From Acidovorax sp. 1608163 (GTDB taxonomy: Bacteria > Pseudomonadota > Gammaproteobacteria > Burkholderiales > Burkholderiaceae_C): DNA of 64,000 bases. Below the pieces are notes generated by a model. The model did no database searches. It was not told the DNA's origin and was given only the letters and a program-made list of their open reading frames with translations. Positions 46,807 through 54,899 of the stretch are shown here, one piece after another (within the stretch, counting starts at the first letter, position 1; each line of letters opens with the position of its first letter). Location: the NCBI RefSeq assembly GCF_003669015.1, contig NZ_CP033069.1, forward strand, positions 2,428,501 to 2,492,500, read 5' to 3'. Both the position numbers and the translations under genes were made by a program.

Positions 46807-48039
46807 ATGGTTGCATACGTTCTCGTTGGCATGCTGTGTGCACACCTGCTGTGCTTCTCCGTCATGTTTTTGCTCATCAGCAAACGCCTGCACGGCAAGA
46901 AGATGGGCATGGACTTTTTTGCCCTGGGCAACCTCCTGCTGGGATTGGCCTATGTGCTCCAGCTGCTGGAAGGCGGCCCCGCCTGGAGCGTGATGAGCGT
47001 GGTCAACCACACCCTCACACTGGCCTCTCCGATTGCCTACGGGCTCGGGGTCATGCGGTTTTTTGGCTACCCCGCCCCCCTGTTGCGGCCGTTGATTGCA
47101 TTTGCCATCGCATACGCCACCTTGCAGGTGCTGGTGCAGTGGAGCTTGGGGCCTGTGGCGCGCTACGCCTTGCTGTCAGGAATGTCGGCGCTGCTGTTCC
47201 TGGTGATGGCGCTGATGGCCCTCCACGGTGTTCGCACGTTTGCCAAGCATTTGCATTGGGAGATGGTGTTCTTTGCACTCCTGATCGGAGGCATTTGTGT
47301 ACTCAACGCCATCAAATGCGTGAAGGTTCTGGAGGGTGGCCTGGACGCATTGCAAATGGACAGCCATTTCCAGATGGTGTTCTACATCTACATGTCGTCC
47401 CTGGCCACCGTGGTGCCGCCCTCCATCGTTTGGCTGGTGCTGCGGCGCCTGACCGATGATTTGAGCCACATGGCAGCGCGTGATCCGATGACGCAACTGC
47501 TCAACCGCAGAGGTCTTTCCGAAGCGCTGGACCGGTATTTCAATCTCCGCCAGGCGACTCCGGCCTTCTTGATGCTGTTGGATGTCGACCATTTCAAACG
47601 CATCAACGATACCCACGGCCACCAGATCGGAGACGCCGTACTGTGCCGCGTAGCAGAAGTGCTGTGCACCGCAGTGCGCCGTGGCGATCTGACAGGCCGT
47701 ATCGGCGGCGAAGAATTTGTCGCCATCTGCACAGGCAGTGACGGTGCGGGTGTCCTGCAGCTGGCAGAGCGTGTGCGCAAGGCGGTTGAAAATCAAACCA
47801 TCGAAATCAGCGGCTCTGACCAACCGCTGCGCTGCACGGTCACGATCGGGGTTTCAGGCGATTTCTCCAGCCTCCCGGAACTGGAGGGCGCCATGCGGTC
47901 CGCCGATGCAGCGCTTTACCGGGGCAAGGCCGCAGGACGCAATCGGGTTGAGTCGGCTGGCACTTCCGCCCCCTTTCTGACTCCGGGCGCAAGCCCATTC
48001 ACTGCGGGCCAGATGGAAGCGGCAAAAGCAGCGGAATAG
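46807..48039 (+). CDS. Membrane-bound diguanylate cyclase (GGDEF)
   Basis: Cyclic di-GMP synthase of 410 residues. The first about 215 residues form six or seven hydrophobic segments (MVAYVLVGMLCAHLLCFSVM at the start) with short loops, a membrane sensor of unknown ligand. The GGDEF domain begins AARDPMTQLLNRRGLSEALD. The metal-binding Asp is in LLDVDHFKRINDTHGH and the active loop is GGEEF near residue 302, so it should be active. It starts 14 bp after the GST gene; the ATG at 46807 has only a weak ribosome site. Confidence 0.9.
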   Translation: MVAYVLVGMLCAHLLCFSVMFLLISKRLHGKKMGMDFFALGNLLLGLAYVLQLLEGGPAWSVMSVVNHTLTLASPIAYGLGVMRFFGYPAPLLRPLIAFAIAYATLQVLVQWSLGPVARYALLSGMSALLFLVMALMALHGVRTFAKHLHWEMVFFALLIGGICVLNAIKCVKVLEGGLDALQMDSHFQMVFYIYMSSLATVVPPSIVWLVLRRLTDDLSHMAARDPMTQLLNRRGLSEALDRYFNLRQATPAFLMLLDVDHFKRINDTHGHQIGDAVLCRVAEVLCTAVRRGDLTGRIGGEEFVAICTGSDGAGVLQLAERVRKAVENQTIEISGSDQPLRCTVTIGVSGDFSSLPELEGAMRSADAALYRGKAAGRNRVESAGTSAPFLTPGASPFTAGQMEAAKAAE

Positions 48040-48289
48040 CCCAGACTGCCCCCGTGCACATTGGTGGCACCGTGTGCCCTTGACAGCCCGCAACTACAGG
48101 CAGCGTGCCCGCGGCATTGCAAAGCTGGTCGTTGGCACCAGGCCTGCGAAGCAGCTCGACCAGCCAGGCATTGGCGCCGCTGACAAACCAGCCTCCCTTC
48201 TCGACCCGCCTGCTGTCCACCGCTGCAATGCCAGCCCAGGCTCACCCATCAGCACGCGGAAGGATGCCGTTGAGCGTGCGGACAAAAAC

Positions 48290-48315
48290 AAAAGGCGCTC
48301 TACAGAGCGCCTTTT
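48290..48315. terminator. Bidirectional intrinsic terminator
   Basis: AAAAGGCGCTC-TACA-GAGCGCCTTTT, a perfect 11-base stem. On the minus strand it is followed by GTTTTTGTCC, ending the dsbB transcript. On the plus strand it can also stop readthrough from the GGDEF gene. The 250 bases between 48040 and 48289 show no gene or other structure. Confidence 0.85.
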
Positions 48316-48340
48316 GCCAAGTCGGTACCCGCCAGACTTT

Positions 48341-48880
48341 TCAAGCCGCCGAGTACCCTGCAGCACTGCGGCGGCCACCCTTGAAGCCGCGCACCAGCAA
48401 AGCCAGCAGCACCAGCCCAAAGCCGACAAAGCAGATAAACGACCAGTTGGCGATGGAGCCACCCAGGAAGGTCCAGTCAATGGCGGTGCAGTCGCCCGAG
48501 CCACGGAAAATCATGGGGATGGCGCGGCCGATGGGGTAGTTTTCGATCATTCCGTAGAAGTCGCGGCCGCAGGTGGCGACTTCGGGCGGGTACCACTGCA
48601 GCCAGCTTTGGCGGGCGGCAACGAAGGCGCCGAAACCCGAGGCCACCACGGCCAGGACAGTCCAGCCCATCCACCAGCCTTTTGCGCCCCTGGCGCTCGC
48701 CAATGCGGCGAAGACAGCTACCAAAATAAGAGCATACCGCTGCACGATGCACATGGGGCAAGGCTCCAGGCCCACCACGTGCTGCAAGTACATGCCAAAG
48801 GCCAGCATTGCCACGCAAGCCACGCTGATCAGTGCCAGCACGCGGCGCGGGGCCTGATCGATCCAGTTCAACACCATCAT
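48341..48880 (-). CDS. dsbB: Disulfide bond formation protein DsbB
   Basis: Inner-membrane quinone reductase that reoxidises DsbA. It is 179 residues with four membrane segments. The first periplasmic loop carries the redox pair CPMC in VGLEPCPMCIVQRYALI, and the second loop has the other pair in PPEVATCGRDFYGM and GSGDCTAIDWTF, so all four catalytic cysteines are present. AAGGA precedes two adjacent ATGs at 48880 and 48877. It is a single gene ending at a strong terminator. Confidence 0.93.
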   Translation of the reverse strand: MMVLNWIDQAPRRVLALISVACVAMLAFGMYLQHVVGLEPCPMCIVQRYALILVAVFAALASARGAKGWWMGWTVLAVVASGFGAFVAARQSWLQWYPPEVATCGRDFYGMIENYPIGRAIPMIFRGSGDCTAIDWTFLGGSIANWSFICFVGFGLVLLALLVRGFKGGRRSAAGYSAA

Positions 48881-49037
48881 TCTTATCCTTGTGGCGTATG
48901 GTCCTTCAACCGCCTAACGTCGTTGGGGCGCCTTGCCGTGCCAAAGCACTGTCTGCGGCGCCCCGCCTAGTTATGCGGTCGAATCACCATCCGCTGAAAG
49001 CCACTGCATCGCGAGCAGCTTTCCTAAGAAAACCGGC

Positions 49038-50162
49038 TCAGATCCCCGCAGCGTGATCTAAAAATACACGGGCGCGGCGCGGTGTCACCACCAGCGTTTC
49101 GCCCTCTTTAAAGCCCTGCTCCTTGAACTGCTGCGCAGGGATCTGCGCTTCGATCAAGGAGTCTGGGGACGCATTGTCCGCTGGTTTGTGGTCTTGGGAG
49201 GGAATAAGTTCCAACCGCGCGATGGGGCCCACCACAATGGCGCGGCTCAGCTGGGCCACGATGCCGCGTGGGCGGCCTTCGGCGTCCAGCCCGGCGCCCG
49301 GTGAGTAGCGCTCCACATCCAGGTCGTGCGGGCGCACGTAGGCAAAGGCTTTGGCGTTTTGCGCCTGGCTGTGCTCGGGCGAGTCGATCTGCATGCCGTC
49401 GAGGTGCACCAGCCCTTCGTGGGCACGGCCGTGGAACAGGTTCACATCGCCCAGGAAGCCATAGACAAACGGGCTGGCGGGCTGGTCCCACACCTGCTGG
49501 GGCGAGCCGCTTTGCTCGATGCGGCCCTGGTTGATGACCACCACGCGGTCGGCCACTTCCAGGGCTTCTTCCTGGTCGTGGGTCACGAAGATGCTGGTCA
49601 CGTGCAGTTCGTCGTGCAGGCGGCGCAGCCAGCGGCGCAGTTCTTTGCGCACCTTGGCATCCAGGGCGCCGAAGGGCTCATCGAGCAGCAGCACCTTGGG
49701 CTCCACCGCCAGGGCGCGGGCCAGCGCAATGCGCTGGCGCTGGCCGCCGGACAGCTGCGAGGGGTAGCGGTCGGCCAGCCAGTCGAGTTGCACGAGCTTG
49801 AGCAGGTCCATCACCTTCTGCTTGATCTGCGCTTCGCTCGGGCGCTCGCCACGGGGCTTCACGCGCAGGCCAAAGGCCACGTTCTCAAACACGGTCATGT
49901 GGCGAAACAGTGCGTAGTGCTGGAACACGAAGCCCACGTTGCGCTCGCGCACATGCACGTCGGTGGTGTCTTCGCCGCTGAAATGGATGGTGCCGACGTC
50001 AGCTGTCTCCAGCCCCGCGATGATGCGCAGCAGCGTGGTCTTGCCACAGCCCGAGGGGCCGAGCAGTGCGATGAGTTCGCCGGAGGCAATGTCCAGGCTC
50101 ACATCGCGCAGGGCATGGAAGTCGCCAAACTGCTTGCTGACGTTACGGATTTCGATGCTCAT
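49038..50162 (-). CDS. cysA: Sulfate/thiosulfate ABC transporter ATPase CysA
   Basis: ATPase driving sulfate and thiosulfate import, 374 residues. Walker [17 protein letters not shown] near residue 36, Q-loop [20 protein letters not shown], signature [15 protein letters not shown], Walker [13 protein letters not shown] and switch VTHDQEE. The start [20 protein letters not shown] and the C-terminal TOBE-like region with [13 protein letters not shown] are characteristic of CysA. Last gene of sbp-cysT-cysW-cysA, 25 bp after cysW. Confidence 0.95.
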   Translation of the reverse strand: MSIEIRNVSKQFGDFHALRDVSLDIASGELIALLGPSGCGKTTLLRIIAGLETADVGTIHFSGEDTTDVHVRERNVGFVFQHYALFRHMTVFENVAFGLRVKPRGERPSEAQIKQKVMDLLKLVQLDWLADRYPSQLSGGQRQRIALARALAVEPKVLLLDEPFGALDAKVRKELRRWLRRLHDELHVTSIFVTHDQEEALEVADRVVVINQGRIEQSGSPQQVWDQPASPFVYGFLGDVNLFHGRAHEGLVHLDGMQIDSPEHSQAQNAKAFAYVRPHDLDVERYSPGAGLDAEGRPRGIVAQLSRAIVVGPIARLELIPSQDHKPADNASPDSLIEAQIPAQQFKEQGFKEGETLVVTPRRARVFLDHAAGI

Positions 50163-50187
50163 GGTGTTTCTTCCTTCAGCGGGCAGT

Positions 50188-51093
50188 TCAACGGGCAGCG
50201 GCGTCGGCAGGACGCTCGGGCGGCAGGTCGGTCGCTGCCTTCAATGCCTGCTCGTTGCGGTGTTCGGCGACGGTCTTGATGACCAGGGTGACCAGGGCCA
50301 GCAAGGCCAGCAGCGAGGCTGCGGCAAACGCAGCCACGGACTGGTATTCGTTGTAGAGAATTTCAACGTGCAGCGGGATGGTGTTGGTCTGCCCCCGGAT
50401 GTGGCCGGACACCACCGACACCGCGCCAAACTCGCCCATGGCGCGCGCGTTGCACAAGATCACGCCGTACAGCAGACCCCACTTGATGTTGGGCAGCGTC
50501 ACGTACCAAAAGGTCTGCCAGCCGGTGGCGCCCAGCACGATGGCGGCCTGCTCCTCGTCGTTGCCCTGCGCCTGCATCAGCGGGATCAGCTCGCGGGCGA
50601 TGAACGGAAAAGTCACAAACACGGTGGCCAGCACGATGCCGGGCACGGCGAAGATGATCTTGATGTCGTGCGCCTGCAGCCAGGGGCCAAACCAGCCCTG
50701 CGCGCCAAACATCAGCACATAGATCAGGCCCGCCACCACGGGCGACACCGAGAACGGCAAGTCCACCAGCGTGGTCAAAAACGCCTTGCCTTTGAACTCG
50801 TACTTGGCAATGCACCAGGCGGCGGCCACGCCAAACACCAGGTTCAGCGGTACCGCAATCAGCGCGGTGATCAGCGTGAGCTTGATGGCCGACCAGGCAT
50901 CGGGCTCGCGCAGGCCCTCCAGGTAGGCGCCAAAGCCTTTGCGCAGCGCCTCGGCAAACACCGCAGCCAGCGGCAGCACCAGGAACAGCAGCATGAAGGC
51001 CAGTGCGACGGCGATGAGCGTGTAGCGTACCCAGGGCGCTTCGGTCGTGCCCGCTTGCGCGCGGCGAATGGTTCGGGAGTTGCTGCCGCTCAT
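50188..51093 (-). CDS. cysW: Sulfate ABC transporter permease CysW
   Basis: Inner-membrane permease of about 301 residues and six membrane segments. The EAA loop reads [20 protein letters not shown], and [20 protein letters not shown] is the CysW-specific region after it. The ATG at 51093 ([13 protein letters not shown]) overlaps the cysT stop in ATGA, which favours it over an upstream start at 51123. It pairs with CysT to form the sulfate channel. Confidence 0.94.
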   Translation of the reverse strand: MSGSNSRTIRRAQAGTTEAPWVRYTLIAVALAFMLLFLVLPLAAVFAEALRKGFGAYLEGLREPDAWSAIKLTLITALIAVPLNLVFGVAAAWCIAKYEFKGKAFLTTLVDLPFSVSPVVAGLIYVLMFGAQGWFGPWLQAHDIKIIFAVPGIVLATVFVTFPFIARELIPLMQAQGNDEEQAAIVLGATGWQTFWYVTLPNIKWGLLYGVILCNARAMGEFGAVSVVSGHIRGQTNTIPLHVEILYNEYQSVAAFAAASLLALLALVTLVIKTVAEHRNEQALKAATDLPPERPADAAAR

Positions 51094-51959
51094 GCTGGTG
51101 CCCCCGTGTGCCGGCGTTGCCAAGCCTGCAATGCGTTAATGACCAAAAGCAAGATGAATGAGATCACCAGCATGACGACGGCCACGGCGGTCGCGCCTGC
51201 GTAGTCGTACTGCTCCAGCTTGCCGATGATGATCAAAGGCGTGATTTCAGAAACCATGGGCATGTTGCCTGCGATGAAGATGACCGAGCCGTACTCGCCC
51301 ACCGCCCGCGCAAACGCCATGGCAAAGCCGGTGAGCAGCGCAGGGGTGATGGAGGGCAGGATGACCTTGGTGAAGGTCTGCAGGCGCGTGGCGCCCAGGC
51401 AGGTGGCGGCTTCTTCCAGCTCTTTCTCGGCGTCTTCCAGCACGGGCTGCACGGTGCGCACCACAAACGGCAGGCCGATGAAGATGAGCGCAATCACGAT
51501 GCCCGCAGGCTTGAACGCCAACTGGATGCCCATGGGCTCCAGAATGCTGCCCACCCAGCCATTGCCCGCCAGCAAAGCCGTGAGCGAGATACCCGCCACG
51601 GCGGTGGGCAGCGCAAAAGGCAGGTCCACCAGCGCGTCCACGATTTTCTTGCCCGGAAACTTGTAGCGCACCAGCACCCAGGCGATCAGCAGGCCGAACA
51701 CCAGGTTGACCAGCGCCGCCAGGAACGAGGCGCCGAAAGTCAGCCGGTACGACGCCATCACACGCGGCGCACTGATGGCGGCCCAGAACTGCTCCCAGGT
51801 GAGCGTGAAGGTTTTGAAGATCAGTGCCGACAGAGGGATCAGCACGATGATGCTCAAATAAAACAGGGTGTAGCCCAGCGACAGCCCGAAGCCGGGCAGC
51901 ACGCGTTTGGGCGCACGCCGACCGGCCGGGGCTGCGGCCACAGCATTCGCAGTGGTCAT
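51090..51959 (-). CDS. cysT: Sulfate ABC transporter permease CysT (CysU)
   Basis: Inner-membrane permease of 289 residues with six membrane segments. After a basic N terminus ([20 protein letters not shown]) come the EAA loop [20 protein letters not shown] and the CysT motif [20 protein letters not shown]. It starts 27 bp after the sbp stop. Partner of CysW in the same operon. Confidence 0.94.
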   Translation of the reverse strand: MTTANAVAAAPAGRRAPKRVLPGFGLSLGYTLFYLSIIVLIPLSALIFKTFTLTWEQFWAAISAPRVMASYRLTFGASFLAALVNLVFGLLIAWVLVRYKFPGKKIVDALVDLPFALPTAVAGISLTALLAGNGWVGSILEPMGIQLAFKPAGIVIALIFIGLPFVVRTVQPVLEDAEKELEEAATCLGATRLQTFTKVILPSITPALLTGFAMAFARAVGEYGSVIFIAGNMPMVSEITPLIIIGKLEQYDYAGATAVAVVMLVISFILLLVINALQAWQRRHTGAPA

Positions 51960-51986
51960 ATGAAGAGGTAGTGAGGTGCGCGGGCC

Positions 51987-52991
51987 TTACTTGGCGCCCG
52001 GGGTATAGAGCTTGTCGAACTGACCGCCGTCGTTGAAGTGCACTTTTTGCGCTTCGGTCAGCGAGCCAAAGTACTTGGCCACGGTGAACTGCTTGAGGGG
52101 CTTGAAGGTGTCGGCGTATTTCTTGAGCACGGCTTCCGAGCGGGGGCGGATGGCGTGCTTGGCGGCGATTTCCTGGGCCTCTTCAGAGTACAGGTAGTCC
52201 AGGTAAGCCTTGGCCAATGCGCCGGTGCCCTTCTTGGCCACGGTGCGCTCGACCACTGCCACGGGGTTCTCGGCCACCACGCTCACCGAGGGGTACACCG
52301 CATCGACCTTGCCCGCGCCAAACTCACGGTCGATCGACACGACTTCGGACTCGAACGTGATCAACACATCGCCCTGGTTGCGCTGCAGGAAGGTGGCCGT
52401 GGCATCGCGCCCGCCCTTGGCCAGCACGGGCACGTTCTTGTAGAGCTTGCCCACAAATTCGGCGGCCTGCGCCTCGGTGCCGCCCTTTTCACGCACGGCG
52501 CCCCACGCGGCCAGGTAGGCGTAGCGGCCGTTGCCGCCCGTCTTGGGGTTCACCACGATCACCTGCACGCCGGGCTTGATGAGGTCTTCCCAGTCCTTGA
52601 TGTTCTTGGGGTTGCCGTTGCGCACCAAGAACAGCATGGTCGAGGTGGTGGGCGATGCGTCGTGCGGGAATTTCTTGGTCCAGTCTTTCGCGACCACACC
52701 GCTGTCGGCCAGAAACTGCACGTCGGTGGTGGTGTTCATGGTGACCACATCAGCCGCCAGGCCGTCGTTCACGGCACGCGCCTGGGCGCTGGAGCCTGCA
52801 TGCGACTGGTCCACCTTCACGTCTTGCCCGGTGGTCTTCTTGTAGTGGGCGATGAAGGCGGCGTTGTAGTCCTTGTAGAACTCACGGGCTACGTCATAAG
52901 ACACATTGAGCAGCGCGTTCTGGGCGCCAGCCACGCCACTGACAGTCAGGGCCAAAGCAGCCAAAAGGGTCTTGAGTTTCAAAGAAGTCAT
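51987..52991 (-). CDS. sbp: Sulfate-binding periplasmic protein
   Basis: High-affinity sulfate-binding protein, 334 residues. Signal peptide MTSLKLKTLLAALALTVSGVAGA (cleaved near residue 23), then LLNVSYDVAREFYKDYNAAF, the usual start of mature Sbp, and the sulfate-contact regions SHAGSSAQARAV and NPKTGGNGRYAYLAAWGA. First gene of the sulfate operon. Its upstream region carries a 34-base module also found before the peroxiredoxin gene at 53889-54530, so sulfur supply probably controls both. Confidence 0.95.
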   Translation of the reverse strand: MTSLKLKTLLAALALTVSGVAGAQNALLNVSYDVAREFYKDYNAAFIAHYKKTTGQDVKVDQSHAGSSAQARAVNDGLAADVVTMNTTTDVQFLADSGVVAKDWTKKFPHDASPTTSTMLFLVRNGNPKNIKDWEDLIKPGVQVIVVNPKTGGNGRYAYLAAWGAVREKGGTEAQAAEFVGKLYKNVPVLAKGGRDATATFLQRNQGDVLITFESEVVSIDREFGAGKVDAVYPSVSVVAENPVAVVERTVAKKGTGALAKAYLDYLYSEEAQEIAAKHAIRPRSEAVLKKYADTFKPLKQFTVAKYFGSLTEAQKVHFNDGGQFDKLYTPGAK

Positions 52992-53036
52992 GTCGCGTCG
53001 CTCAAAAAAGCTGAAGGTGTCACATTGTGTACAACA

Positions 53037-53070
53037 GCCTCTTAAAACTCAAAAGAATATATTCTTTTAA
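53037..53070 (-). promoter_or_regulatory. Sulfur-type promoter module upstream of sbp
   Basis: Contains the perfect 18-base palindrome AAAAGAATATATTCTTTT (53051-53068), 60 bases before the sbp start. The whole block from GCCT to CTTTTA recurs, with single-base shifts, at 54571-54604. CysB or another sulfur regulator is the obvious candidate binder; this is inference. Confidence 0.6.
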
Positions 53071-53183
53071 ATTAATCAAACTGTGGAATATAGAAAAGCG
53101 TACAGCCGGTGCACCGTGACGCGCCCGGGGCCTGTGGAGCACACGGCGCCACTGTCGCCTCCCAGGGTTGAGGCAAAATATGC

Positions 53184-53232
53184 CCCTAGCGCAATCAGAT
53201 AAAGCGCTAGCAGCTATTCATTTCATAGCAAA
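53184..53232. repeat. Comamonadaceae hairpin repeat, copy 7
   Basis: CCTAGCGC...AAAGCGCTAGCAGC (53185-53214) then TATTCATTTCATAGC. It supplies the last two leucine codons and the stop of the small hydrolase gene on the minus strand. Confidence 0.85.
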
Positions 53233-53867
53233 TTGGCAGCCACAGCCTGGGGTACTTGGGCAGGCGATGCAGACCACTCAGAGCCCCCACCGCCCTCGTC
53301 CGTCAGCGATTGCAGCAGCGCCCGGCCCAAAGGCCATTCGCCGTGCCCGGATTCCACGTTGATATGGCCTGCGTTCTGCATGCGCACAAACTCGCTGCCC
53401 CATGCACGGGCGTAGGCACCGGCCAAGCGAATCGGGCAGTACGGGTCATTGCTGCTGGCCACCAGAATGCTGCGGTACGGCAACGCTGCGTAAGGCACAG
53501 GGGCAAAGTCACTGAGGATGGCACGGCGTTCGGGGTCTGCCGGGGCCACCAGCAGCGCACCGCGCACCCGCGCCGCAGCCTCGGGCCCCATGTGGGTGGT
53601 GGCAATGCAGCCCAGGCTGTGCGCCACGATCACCACCGGCTGCTCCTGCGCCAGCACGGTTTTCTCCAGCTGCGCGACCCAGGCGGCGCGGGTGGGCGTG
53701 ATCCAGTCGTCTTGCACTACACGGCGCGCCTCAGGCAGGCGATCTGCCCACAGGGTTTGCCAGTGCCCGGGGCCGGAATCGCGCCAACCGGGCACGATGA
53801 TGATGGGTGTGGAGGTCACAGCGTGAACTACCCCGGCCACTTGCAGCCGCCTTGAAAGGCGGGCCAC
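53223..53867 (-). CDS. RBBP9/YdeN-type alpha/beta hydrolase
   Basis: Small serine hydrolase of about 200 residues. Core family motifs are IIIVPGWRDSGPGHWQTLWA at the start, the nucleophile elbow VIVAHSLGCIATT near residue 83, an acid region SSNDPYCPI and the catalytic His in NAGHINVESGHGEWPLG. The start is uncertain: GTG at 53867, or a GTG at 53819 just before TSTPIIIVPG, which fits the family better. It begins 21 bp after the peroxiredoxin stop, so the two are probably one transcript. The final residues come from the hairpin repeat. Substrate unknown. Confidence 0.83.
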   Translation of the reverse strand: MARLSRRLQVAGVVHAVTSTPIIIVPGWRDSGPGHWQTLWADRLPEARRVVQDDWITPTRAAWVAQLEKTVLAQEQPVVIVAHSLGCIATTHMGPEAAARVRGALLVAPADPERRAILSDFAPVPYAALPYRSILVASSNDPYCPIRLAGAYARAWGSEFVRMQNAGHINVESGHGEWPLGRALLQSLTDEGGGGSEWSASPAQVPQAVAANLL

Positions 53868-53888
53868 AGAGGCGACGGAGCCCTTTAT

Positions 53889-54530
53889 TTACTTGTTGGG
53901 CTGAGGGGTGATGCGCAGGTAGGGGCGCACGGCTTTGAAACCCTTGGGAAAGCGCTGCGCGATCTCGGCCGGGTCTTGCAGGCTGGGCACGATGATCACG
54001 TCGTCGCCATCTTTCCAATTGGCGGGAGTGGCCACCTTGTGGCTGTCGGTGAGCTGCAACGAGTCAATCACACGCAGGATTTCGTCAAAATTGCGCCCCG
54101 TACTGGCCGGGTAGGTGAAGGTGGTGCGAATCACCTTCTTCGGGTCGATGATGAACACACTGCGCACCGTCACCGTGGTCGAAGCGTTCGGGTGGATCAT
54201 GTCGTACAGGTCCGCCACCTTGCGGTCCGCATCGGCCAGGATGGGAAAGTTCACCGTGGTGTTCTGCGTGTCGTTGATGTCGTGCACCCACTTCTGGTGC
54301 GAATCCACGGGGTCCACGCTCACCGCAATGGGCTTGACGCCACGCTTGGCGAACTCGCTGGCCAATGCCGCTGTTTTGCCCAATTCGGTAGTGCACACCG
54401 GCGTGAAATCGGCAGGGTGCGAGAAAAGCACCACCCAGGAACCACCCGCCCATTCATGGAAGCGGATCGGGCCAGCGGTGGATTCCTGTGTGAAGTCAGG
54501 GGCGGTGTCGCCCAGGCGCAGCGTGGTCAT
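53889..54530 (-). CDS. 1-Cys peroxiredoxin (Prx6/LsfA type)
   Basis: Thiol peroxidase reducing hydrogen peroxide and organic hydroperoxides. The peroxidatic cysteine is Cys46 in ADFTPVCTTELG, the only cysteine in the 213 residues, so it is a true 1-Cys enzyme. The C-terminal region with NFDEILRVIDSLQL and GFKAVRPYLRITPQP is the Prx6-type extension. AAGGAGC precedes the ATG. In Pseudomonas the relative LsfA is induced by sulfate starvation, and here the gene shares a promoter module with the sulfate-uptake operon downstream. Likely co-transcribed with the hydrolase at 53223-53867. Confidence 0.92.
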   Translation of the reverse strand: MTTLRLGDTAPDFTQESTAGPIRFHEWAGGSWVVLFSHPADFTPVCTTELGKTAALASEFAKRGVKPIAVSVDPVDSHQKWVHDINDTQNTTVNFPILADADRKVADLYDMIHPNASTTVTVRSVFIIDPKKVIRTTFTYPASTGRNFDEILRVIDSLQLTDSHKVATPANWKDGDDVIIVPSLQDPAEIAQRFPKGFKAVRPYLRITPQPNK

Positions 54531-54570
54531 GCAAAGCTCCTTCGTGAATGGAGCCTGATTTTGGAACTGC

Positions 54571-54604
54571 GCCTATAAAACCCAAACGAATATATAGCTT
54601 TTAC
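54571..54604 (-). promoter_or_regulatory. Sulfur-type promoter module upstream of the peroxiredoxin gene
   Basis: Plus-strand order GCCTATAAAACCCAAACGAA then TATATAGCTTTTAC. It matches the sbp module at 53037-53070 in nearly every position and stands at the same distance from the start codon (the GAATATAT core is about 60 bases upstream in both). Confidence 0.6.
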
Positions 54605-54830
54605 TTAATCACCAAATGATCTTTTGATTTGTGTGCGCAAGGAGATGACTGGGCAAAGAAGTGGAGCCTTTGAATATCAATTTCACCATTTCAAAATGAT
54701 TAGAGAAGCTGATTTTCTTGATATTCATCAAGTCTGCTCGTGTGGGGAATTCACCATGGCAGCTTGCCCCTCTGCGCGCTGACACGCCCCTCTGCCCGTG
54801 CCCATAGCCCATGTTCGAGGCGAAAACAAA
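54605..54830. other. A+T-rich intergenic region with long inverted repeat
   Basis: No gene seen between the peroxiredoxin promoter module and the chemoreceptor terminator. Base composition is clearly lower in G+C than the surroundings. TGAATATCAA (54671-54680) and TTGATATTCA (54718-54727) form perfect ten-base arms 37 bases apart. Confidence 0.5.
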
Positions 54831-54854
54831 AAAGCACGCCCTCAGGCGTGCTTT
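54831..54854. terminator. Intrinsic terminator of the chemoreceptor gene
   Basis: AAAGCACGCC-CTCA-GGCGTGCTTT. On the minus strand it is followed by TTTGTTTTCG, 45 bases after the mcp stop. Confidence 0.85.
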
Positions 54855-54899
54855 GGTAGCGGCGGGCATGATGGCAGCAGGAATTCCGCTCAGCTCAGC

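Noticed and set aside
54609-54869. 86-codon open frame on the minus strand between peroxiredoxin and mcp genes
   Set aside because: It crosses the mcp terminator hairpin and the inverted repeat and has no family pattern.
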